From the NCBI GenBank assembly GCA_045539595.1, contig JAZQFQ010000037.1, positions 1 through 19,770 on the forward strand: a stretch of DNA of 19,770 bases, given 5' to 3'. The stretch comes from SIG701 sp045539595 (GTDB lineage Bacteria > Bacillota > Clostridia > Oscillospirales > CAG-272). Position 1 is the first letter of the stretch. Each line of letters opens with the position of its first letter. A model generated the notes under the pieces. The model was not told the origin of the DNA, did no database searches, and worked only from the letters and a program-made list of their open reading frames with translations. A program made the position numbers and the translations under genes. Below, one piece after another: positions 14,581-19,770 of the stretch.

Positions 14581-15455
14581 TTTCCCAGTATATCCGACAG
14601 ATTGGCCTGGATCTTGGCGGCCACGTCCGGCTTGTTCATGGAATAGACGTGTACGTTGGTGATGCCGTTGGCATACAGATCGATGATCTGATCCGTGGCG
14701 TAGGCGATGCCCGCCTGCTTCATGGCGGCGGGATCGGAGCCGAACTTGTCCACCAGGCTCTTGAACCGCTGGGGCATAAAGGATCCGGACAATTTTACAG
14801 CCCGCTCCACCTGATTTGCATTGGTGATGGGCATGAGGCCGGGAACGATAGGCACAGTAATCCCCGCCTCCCGGATTTTGTACAGGAAATTGTACAGAAG
14901 ATTGTTGTCAAAAAACATCTGCGTGGTCAGAAAATCGCATCCCGCGTCTACTTTTTCCTTCAGATAGAGAATGTCTTCCTTCTGATTTGCGCTCTCCGGA
15001 TGAATTTCGGGATAGCAGGCTCCGCCGATGCAGAAATCCGCCCCCGATTCCTTGAGCTCACGGATCAGATCCACCGCGTGACGGTAGTCCCATCCGCTCC
15101 GATCCTCATTTTCCCGACCGGCGGGGATGTCGCCGCGGAGTGCCATCACGTTGGTCAACCCCGCCTCGCGGATCTGGCGGATCTTTTCCCGCACTGTCGC
15201 TTTTGTGGAGGAAACGCAGGTCAGATGGGCCAGGGTAGGCACGTCATACAATTCCTTGATATTCCTGGCGATATCCAGCGTGTACTTACTGGTACCGCCG
15301 CCGGCACCGTAGGTTACGCTCATAAAGGATGGGCGCAGCTTGGCGATCTCCTCCGTGGCGGATTTCACGCTGTCAAAATTCATCTCCGTTTTGGGCGGAA
15401 ATACCTCAAAGGAGAGGGAAAGCGTATTCTGTGTGATGCGGTCAATAATTTTCAT
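14577..15455 (-). CDS. metF: 5,10-methylenetetrahydrofolate reductase (292 aa)
   Basis: Reduces methylene-THF to 5-methyl-THF, the methyl donor for the MetH encoded in the same operon; FAD-dependent and cytoplasmic. Family motifs are all present: SFEVFPPKT (15-23, with E17 matching the catalytic Glu 28 of E. coli MetF), SVTYGAGGG (46-54), ALRGDIP (105-111, D109 matching the flavin-contact Asp 120), DFLTTQMFFDN (174-184) and VPGLMPI (204-210). Its length of 292 aa is standard for the bacterial type. ATG 15455 has AAGGA about 9 nt upstream and lies about 25 nt from the predicted transcription start. It is the first gene of the operon metF - reactivation protein - metH. Confidence 0.96.
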   Translation of the reverse strand: MKIIDRITQNTLSLSFEVFPPKTEMNFDSVKSATEEIAKLRPSFMSVTYGAGGGTSKYTLDIARNIKELYDVPTLAHLTCVSSTKATVREKIRQIREAGLTNVMALRGDIPAGRENEDRSGWDYRHAVDLIRELKESGADFCIGGACYPEIHPESANQKEDILYLKEKVDAGCDFLTTQMFFDNNLLYNFLYKIREAGITVPIVPGLMPITNANQVERAVKLSGSFMPQRFKSLVDKFGSDPAAMKQAGIAYATDQIIDLYANGITNVHVYSMNKPDVAAKIQANLSDILGK

Positions 15456-15485
15456 GTGTGTGATCCTTTATGTGATTTGTGAATA

Positions 15486-15514
15486 ATTATACCACGATAT
15501 CCCTGTATAATCAA
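15486..15514 (-). promoter_or_regulatory. Promoter of the metF operon
   Basis: Minus-strand TTGATT (15509-15514) and a perfect TATAAT (15486-15491) with a 17-nt spacer. The leader is only about 25 nt, leaving no room for a SAM or cobalamin riboswitch or a T-box. Confidence 0.8.
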
Positions 15515-15550
15515 GGCGATTTGCGGTGTTATGCAGAATTTTATTTTTTA

Positions 15551-15590
15551 TAGGAATAAAAATAAGGCGGCCGATTCAGGATCGGCCGCC
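15551..15590 (-). terminator. Strong terminator after the 183-aa gene
   Basis: A perfect, GC-rich 10-bp stem (GGCGGCCGAT 15566-15575 with 15581-15590, 5-nt loop). Read on the minus strand it is followed by TTATTTTTATTCC. It isolates the cysteine desulfidase unit from the metF operon. Confidence 0.9.
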
Positions 15591-15597
15591 AGTAGCA

Positions 15598-16149
15598 TCA
15601 ATTGCAGTGCACTTCAAAACAGAACTCTCCCAAAAACAGATCGGAGTCCGATAAATCGTATGCGTTTTTGATTTGTTTCATTAGTGCGGGAATCAGGAAA
15701 TGCAAATATTCCACATACCGCCAAAGGGAGGCATGGAATCCCACTACATCCGCGCGGTTCAGCAAATGATACTGTTTGTCTGCCATAACAAATGCATCTT
15801 TTGCAACGCCGGATTTTTGCAGGGATTTCGATAGTCCGGTCATTACATTTTCAAACACACATTCGTCGGTACAGCTTTCCCGAAAGGCCCTCACTCCATC
15901 GGAGGTGACAGCCTCCGCGGTGCTTTCGATATAGCACATATATGCATCCAACTCGATTCCGATGCTTCTTGTGCTGTGTTTATAAAATGGAGTAATGCGG
16001 ATATACTTCGGACATTCATCGATTTCGCAAATTTGCGCAAGCAGCGACTGCAGGGAAACAAGGGATATGTAGTGCCGGGATTCTCCCCCGTTGTACATGA
16101 TGTAATCCAGCACTTTATCACGTACCAGTCCGCGATACATTTGGTCCAT
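15598..16149 (-). CDS. Small protein of unknown function (183 aa)
   Basis: ATG 16149 follows a GGGAGG ribosome site at about 7 nt. I recognise no family. The protein is soluble-looking, with no signal peptide or membrane segment. It has seven Cys scattered without a clear metal motif, aromatic-rich helical stretches near the end (HASLWRYVEYLHFLIPALMK, 139-158), and acidic residues at the C-terminus. It starts 31 nt after the cysteine desulfidase gene and ends just before a strong terminator, so it is very likely co-transcribed with that enzyme. Whether it has a sulphur-related role cannot be told from the sequence. Confidence 0.75.
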   Translation of the reverse strand: MDQMYRGLVRDKVLDYIMYNGGESRHYISLVSLQSLLAQICEIDECPKYIRITPFYKHSTRSIGIELDAYMCYIESTAEAVTSDGVRAFRESCTDECVFENVMTGLSKSLQKSGVAKDAFVMADKQYHLLNRADVVGFHASLWRYVEYLHFLIPALMKQIKNAYDLSDSDLFLGEFCFEVHCN

Positions 16150-16180
16150 GTAGCTGCCTCCCGTCCGGTGATTTGGTTAT

Positions 16181-17452
16181 TTACCCCTGAATCATGATCT
16201 TCACGATCTCCTGATCCGTGGGCTGCATGCCTACACGGCCAATATGACCCACACAGCTGATGGTCTCCCCCGTGTCGTCCTGCAGAATACCCGTGTTGGA
16301 GGCGTACACCTTGCCTTTCATCGCCAAAGAGTGAGCGAACAAAGCCGCATCCAAAGCGGAGGAGATTTTTACCGCGCAGGATGCCTTCGCACCGTCGCAG
16401 ATGATGCCGGGCACGTCTGCCAGCGTGTTGTCCACCGTATCCTTGATCTGAGTCAGCGTGCCGCCCAGCATGTAGGTAACGGCCGCACCGGCGGCACAGG
16501 CGGCAGACACCGCACCGCAGAATGCGGACAGCTTGCCGATGTATTCCTTCTGATAGATGGTCAACAGCGCCGAGAACACCAGCGCACGGTGCATCGTTTC
16601 CTCGGGGATGCCGTTTTCTCTGGCAAACACGATCACCGGCACCGTGGATGTGATGCCCTGATTACCGCTGCCGGAGGTGATGATGACCGGCATATCGCAT
16701 CCGTCCATCCGTGCCTCGGAGGCGGCGGCGGCGTACGCGCGCATCTTGGTATAGGTGCTGTCGGCATAGGTTTCCAGAATGTGCTTGCCGATGCCGATGC
16801 CAAAATCCCCCTGCATGCCCCGCTCGGCGATGGCCATGTTGCAGGCGATCTGCTTCTCGGTGAAGGGAAGGATCTTCTCCAGCTCGATTTCGCTCGCAAA
16901 GGCCACGATGTTCTCAATGCTCAAATCGCTCCGGTCGGCCACTTCGGTGATTTCCACCAGACCCTCTACCTGAAACACCGTTTCGCCGTTTTTCGTGATA
17001 TGTACAATATTGGTGTGGCTGTACCGCACCTCTACCGTGGCGGAATCCTCCCCACGGTACAATTCAATCAGAAAATGCAGAGGAATGGCGGAGTCCAGAT
17101 ATTCCACCGTGCACCGCTTTTCCTTCAGAAAACGGACGGCGTTTTTGAGACCGTCCCGGGTGTCCGCCTCCAGCACCTCCATCTTCCGCTCTGCGTCGCC
17201 GGCCAGAGCCCCCAGCGTGCAGGCCGCCTCAATGCCGGTCATGCCACCGGAGTTGGGGATCCGTACACATCGCACGTTTTTGATGATATTGCCGCTGCAC
17301 TTGGCTACGATCCGATCGGGATCACCGCCCAGCACGGCTCTCGCCTTGGCGGAGGCATAGGCCAGCGCGATGGGCTCGGTGCATCCCATGGCAGGGATCA
17401 ACTCTTCTTTCAGGATAGAGAGAAAATTCGCTTTAATTCTTTCGTGCAGCAT
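16181..17452 (-). CDS. L-cysteine desulfidase, CdsB/CyuA (UPF0597) family, iron-sulphur enzyme (423 aa)
   Basis: Members break L-cysteine into pyruvate, ammonia and sulphide; some relatives act on L-serine. The N-terminal GCTEP motif (23-27) carries the catalytic Cys 24, corresponding to Cys 25 of the Methanocaldococcus enzyme. Three further cysteines, C312, C352 and C359, have the same 40- and 7-residue spacings as the [4Fe-4S] ligands I recall for that enzyme. SGNIIKN (53-59), IPNSGGMTG (65-73) and ITSGSGNQGI (258-267) are conserved family blocks, and 423 aa is a typical length. The frame continues 76 codons upstream but that part is a decayed ABC-ATPase remnant. ATG 17452 with GGAGG about 10 nt upstream, behind its own promoter, is the true start. 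It is co-transcribed with the 183-aa gene. Confidence 0.93.
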   Translation of the reverse strand: MLHERIKANFLSILKEELIPAMGCTEPIALAYASAKARAVLGGDPDRIVAKCSGNIIKNVRCVRIPNSGGMTGIEAACTLGALAGDAERKMEVLEADTRDGLKNAVRFLKEKRCTVEYLDSAIPLHFLIELYRGEDSATVEVRYSHTNIVHITKNGETVFQVEGLVEITEVADRSDLSIENIVAFASEIELEKILPFTEKQIACNMAIAERGMQGDFGIGIGKHILETYADSTYTKMRAYAAAASEARMDGCDMPVIITSGSGNQGITSTVPVIVFARENGIPEETMHRALVFSALLTIYQKEYIGKLSAFCGAVSAACAAGAAVTYMLGGTLTQIKDTVDNTLADVPGIICDGAKASCAVKISSALDAALFAHSLAMKGKVYASNTGILQDDTGETISCVGHIGRVGMQPTDQEIVKIMIQG

Positions 17453-17515
17453 GTTTATCCGTCCTCCACTTGTGCTATCATCGAATGGCAGACATTGTTC
17501 GTCATAATTACATCT

Positions 17516-17544
17516 ATTATAACAAATTGCACGCCGTTTGTAAA
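17516..17544 (-). promoter_or_regulatory. Promoter of the cysteine desulfidase unit
   Basis: Minus-strand TTTACA (17539-17544) and a perfect TATAAT (17516-17521) with a 17-nt spacer, giving a leader of about 55 nt. It lies at the 3' end of the ABC-ATPase remnant. Confidence 0.8.
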
Positions 17545-17680
17545 CAGGCAAGCACAAAAACTCGGCATACTTCCCGCTTTGCTTCAGCAGTTCAAAATGC
17601 GCCCCTTGTTCAATAATATGTCCGTCGCCAATGAGGGTGGTGTTGGAAAGACGGTGGGAGATTATGTTCATCCACATCAC
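17535..17680 (-). pseudogene. Remnant of an ABC-transporter ATPase C-terminus
   Basis: The minus-strand frame from 17680 reads IISHRLSNT, then GDGHIIEQGAHFELL, then KQSGKYAEF. This is the H-loop and C-terminal tail of an exporter-type ABC ATPase, whose usual form is 'SHRLSxxxxADRIxxxxxGxIxEQGxHxELxxxxGxYAxL'. Walker A, signature motif and Walker B are absent, and about six residues between SHRLS and GDG are missing. After Phe 41 the family match ends and the frame runs on by chance into the cysteine desulfidase gene. A GTG and an ATG follow a GAGGTG site here, just after the stop of the XRE-like frame, so a short peptide could still be made, but it cannot be a working ATPase. The parent was probably an XRE-linked ABC transporter lost by deletion. 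Confidence 0.75.
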
Positions 17681-17681
17681 C

Positions 17682-17958
17682 TCACTGTTCTGATATAGAG
17701 ATAGTATTTTGTGTCAAAAGGTTGGGTGATTTGGGATCTATTTTATAAAAATCGTCCGTTTGGCATCCCAGAATCCGCGCCAGATGCGGCAGGGTGAAGA
17801 TATCGGGGTAGCAGAGGTTCTGCTCCCATTTGCACACGGCCTGGGGAGTCACGCCCAGCATCTCGCCGAAGGCGCTTTGGGAGAGATGGTTCGCCCGGCG
17901 GTATTCCTTGATTTTCTCCCCGACCGTGATTTGATAAACCGGTGTCGTCAGTGCCCAT
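17682..17958 (-). pseudogene. XRE-type helix-turn-helix gene with start in the wrong frame (probable frameshift)
   Basis: A 91-codon minus-strand frame (17957 to 17685, stop 17682-17684) encodes a good Cro/C1 domain: VGEKIKEYRRANHLSQSAF, then GEMLGVTPQAVCKWEQN, then YPDIFTLPHLARILG and TDDFY. It has no ATG, GTG or TTG before codon 33. The only well-placed start is the ATG at 17958, overlapping the ATPase stop as TGATG and 5-6 nt after AAAGGA, but it is in the neighbouring frame. Loss of one G from the GGGG run near 17912-17915 would join that ATG smoothly to ...REKIKEYR. Alternatives are a CTG start at 17951 or readthrough of the ATPase TGA, since the HTH is in frame with the ATPase. It could regulate the former ABC transporter downstream. 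Confidence 0.7.
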
Positions 17959-19742
17959 CACCGTCCTTTAAACCGGATGCTTTTCAGTCGATACAAAACG
18001 GCCAGAACATCTTCGGGACGAACATATTCAATGACCCCCGACGTTCCGCGGAATCCCGTTTGGTGAATCATCTCCAGTCCGCCGGTCTCCATCTTTTTGT
18101 ACAGCCGCATGACCGCTTCCCTCATACTGCCGCCCTGCCGCTGTTCGATCACCGTCAAATAGTAGATAAACGAACCGATAAAATCCAGCTGGCCGCGGGT
18201 AGCGTGGGGGACGATCTCGGGAACGCGGACGCTCTCCGCGCCGAACTGGATGGTGGAGTCGTCCTTGATTTCCACGTTTCTGGCAAGACAGATCCCACCG
18301 AGGTGAGAAAAATCAGCACGCCGGGGCTGCGGTGAAAAAGCGGGGACAGAGATTCTTTTATTTTTTTCATACTCCGTATACTCCGACACGACAAAATTCT
18401 CCACCAGAATCACCTGATCTGCAATGCCGAAATATTCCCCGGATGCTCCCACAACGATGATGGATGACATACCGTACTTTTCATAAAACATACGGGCGTT
18501 ATCCAGAAACGGGGCGGTGGATGCGTTTTGAATCACCAAACGCATCTTCTCGTCTTTATACATAAAGTTGTTGGCGCTTCGGTCCTCGTCAAACAGCATC
18601 AGGCGGCATCCGGCTTCTATCGCTTCCGTCACAGCCGCCGCCTGCGAGGTGGAACCGCTGGCATTATCTGTGGAAAAGTCTTGAGGAACGATCCCCTTTA
18701 CCGGGAGTTTCCGCAAAAAGAAGGAAATGTCCGTATTTTTGATGCTTCGTCCGTCCTCCGCCTGCACGGTCATGGCACTGCCATCTGTGATCACATATTC
18801 GCGGCCGTCCCCGGGGACATGGTTATATACGCCCTCCCTCAACGCCTCCAGAATGGTGCTTTTTCCGTGGTATGCGTCGCCGGTAATTAATATTATACCC
18901 TCGGGGATAGCCATTCCACTGATGCTGTCCCCACTTGGCAGCGCAATGTTTATCTGCATTGATTTTGGAGAGGTAAACGAAACAGCCCCTTTGCTATCCT
19001 TATAGTCTGTTTTGCCTTTTCGAGGAAGCACAGATCCGTTGGCGACAAAAGATACATACCCATTGTTTTTCAAATAGCGTCGTATATACTCTTGATTTTG
19101 CCATAACTTCACAGCTTGCCAAAGATCATTTGCATCAAAGTTTGAAACAAAGTCTTCGACTAATGTAGGCAAATTTTTCGTCAAAAGAAGCTTCAATGCC
19201 TTTTCGGAAATAATACCTTTCTTGCGGTTATTAAAAGATTTCTTTTGGTCTTGTGCCGACAAAGCCAAAACACTTCCGCTTTGTGCTTTGATTCCAAGCT
19301 CGGGATCTGCACGCCGTCCTGTGTTATAAGCCGTATTATTAAACGGCAATTTAATTGTCAGCGAAATAGTTATTGTTTCGTTGTTTAATTGGACTACAGA
19401 ATTTGACAATACTCGTGTACCGAACTTATAAACAAGAAACAACCCCTTTTGTACATTGCTTTCCGATTGTTGCATAGCATCGTTCGCCATGTGTGCTGCA
19501 AGTGAAAACTCTCGCATAATATAGGATGTTAATGCGGTTTTATCGGTTTGATCAAATTTGTAATTTTCAAAGATCCGCCCGCAAGGTATCTCAATCGACA
19601 CCGTTGCAAATTTGATTTGCCCGCCATATACATTGCGGATATGGTAGACGATTCCGTTTCGCTCGTATCTTCCGTACAGTTTTGTATAGGAGGATACGGC
19701 TTTTCCATCCAGTGATTTAATAATTTCGTTTAATTTCTGCAT
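17958..19742 (-). CDS. Predicted ATPase of the ABC class, COG3044 family (594 aa)
   Basis: This is a soluble P-loop ATPase, not a transporter subunit. It has an N-terminal family-specific domain (about 1-265). A core follows with Walker A TGDAYHGKST (287-296), the motif NHVPGDGREYV (307-317), IVPQDFSTDNASGSTSQA (351-368), in which ASGSTSQA is the ABC-like signature, and Walker B LMLFDEDRSANNFM (381-394). The family's C-terminal domain runs from about 470. These blocks match COG3044, whose eukaryotic member MRB1590 works in trypanosome mitochondrial RNA editing; the bacterial role is unknown, though nucleic-acid binding is suspected. ATG 19742 has GGAGG 7 nt upstream. Base composition changes sharply inside the gene: about 35-43% GC for the N-terminal third against 55-68% in sampled lines of the ATPase core. 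An XRE-like frame follows directly. Confidence 0.9.
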   Translation of the reverse strand: MQKLNEIIKSLDGKAVSSYTKLYGRYERNGIVYHIRNVYGGQIKFATVSIEIPCGRIFENYKFDQTDKTALTSYIMREFSLAAHMANDAMQQSESNVQKGLFLVYKFGTRVLSNSVVQLNNETITISLTIKLPFNNTAYNTGRRADPELGIKAQSGSVLALSAQDQKKSFNNRKKGIISEKALKLLLTKNLPTLVEDFVSNFDANDLWQAVKLWQNQEYIRRYLKNNGYVSFVANGSVLPRKGKTDYKDSKGAVSFTSPKSMQINIALPSGDSISGMAIPEGIILITGDAYHGKSTILEALREGVYNHVPGDGREYVITDGSAMTVQAEDGRSIKNTDISFFLRKLPVKGIVPQDFSTDNASGSTSQAAAVTEAIEAGCRLMLFDEDRSANNFMYKDEKMRLVIQNASTAPFLDNARMFYEKYGMSSIIVVGASGEYFGIADQVILVENFVVSEYTEYEKNKRISVPAFSPQPRRADFSHLGGICLARNVEIKDDSTIQFGAESVRVPEIVPHATRGQLDFIGSFIYYLTVIEQRQGGSMREAVMRLYKKMETGGLEMIHQTGFRGTSGVIEYVRPEDVLAVLYRLKSIRFKGR

Positions 19743-19770
19743 AAAAATACCTCCGAGAAATGATTTAAAA

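Noticed and set aside
15456..15550. SAM or cobalamin riboswitch before metF
   Set aside because: The promoter leaves a leader of only about 25 nt and no conserved riboswitch core is visible.
17453..17680. 76-codon N-terminal extension of the cysteine desulfidase
   Set aside because: The extension is ABC-ATPase remnant followed by non-homologous sequence, and a promoter plus ribosome site lies inside it, so translation starts at 17452.
16244..17698. Plus-strand open frame of 484 codons opposite the cysteine desulfidase
   Set aside because: It mirrors a gene with matching family motifs and covers its promoter and a pseudogene; the His/Gly-rich translation is typical of reversed coding sequence.
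17958..17960. TGA recoded as an amino acid genome-wide
   Set aside because: TGA is the natural stop of metF, metH and the reactivation gene in this same window, so the code is standard.
17958..19742. Calling the 594-aa ATPase an ABC transporter ATP-binding subunit
   Set aside because: Motifs, length and domain order match the soluble COG3044 family, not transporter subunits; no permease partner is present.

Overview
The window looks like a chromosomal segment of an anaerobic gut-type Firmicute, most likely a Clostridia/Oscillospirales relative, probably from a metagenome assembly. The basis is the strong AGGAGG-type ribosome sites, the sigma-A-like promoters with 17-nt spacers, roughly 55-60% GC in most genes, a dispersed palindromic element of a kind I associate with gut Clostridia, and the gene content (solute-binding lipoprotein with AraC regulator, NahK-like sugar kinase, short MetH with a separate reactivation protein, CdsB-type cysteine desulfidase). 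No rRNA, tRNA, CRISPR array, phage gene or transposase was seen.

Region 1 (1-5741) is a carbohydrate-use locus. An AraC-type regulator (2793-3671, -) and a sugar-binding lipoprotein (1154-2653, -) lie divergent from a two-gene operon (+): a xylose-isomerase-like TIM-barrel isomerase/epimerase (3830-4660) and a Gfo/Idh/MocA dehydrogenase (4683-5741). The lipoprotein gene ends in a clear terminator. Beyond it a separate promoter drives a predicted beta-propeller protein (85-990, -), followed by the first 12 codons of another gene (1-36, -). A plausible reading is AraC-controlled uptake and oxidation/isomerisation of one sugar or polyol; the permease genes are not in the window.

Region 2 (5742-10085) has a bidirectional terminator, then a two-gene minus-strand operon of unrecognised proteins (7165-8493 and 5871-7145). 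Divergent from it is a kinase closely resembling N-acetylhexosamine 1-kinase (8718-9821, +). A 141-bp multi-hairpin repeat (9882-10022) with a terminator at its end closes the region.

Region 3 (10086-11576) is an AT-rich insert-like segment carrying an XRE regulator (10086-11273, -) with a perfect 12-bp palindrome just upstream. A non-coding stretch of about 300 nt, rich in inverted repeats, follows.

Region 4 (11577-17452, all -) is sulphur/one-carbon metabolism. metF, a stand-alone MetH reactivation protein and a short metH form a tight operon that makes methionine from homocysteine and methylene-THF. Upstream, with its own promoter, is a CdsB-type L-cysteine desulfidase followed by a small unknown gene.

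Region 5 (17453-19770, -) holds an ATPase of the COG3044 'ABC class' with an abrupt base-composition change inside the gene. Immediately downstream is an XRE-type helix-turn-helix gene with no usable in-frame start, then a short decayed remnant of an ABC-transporter ATPase. The cysteine desulfidase promoter lies within that remnant. This decayed junction, the unknown two-gene operon at 5871-8493 and the mosaic ATPase are the most interesting parts; no clearly new multi-gene system can be demonstrated from sequence alone.
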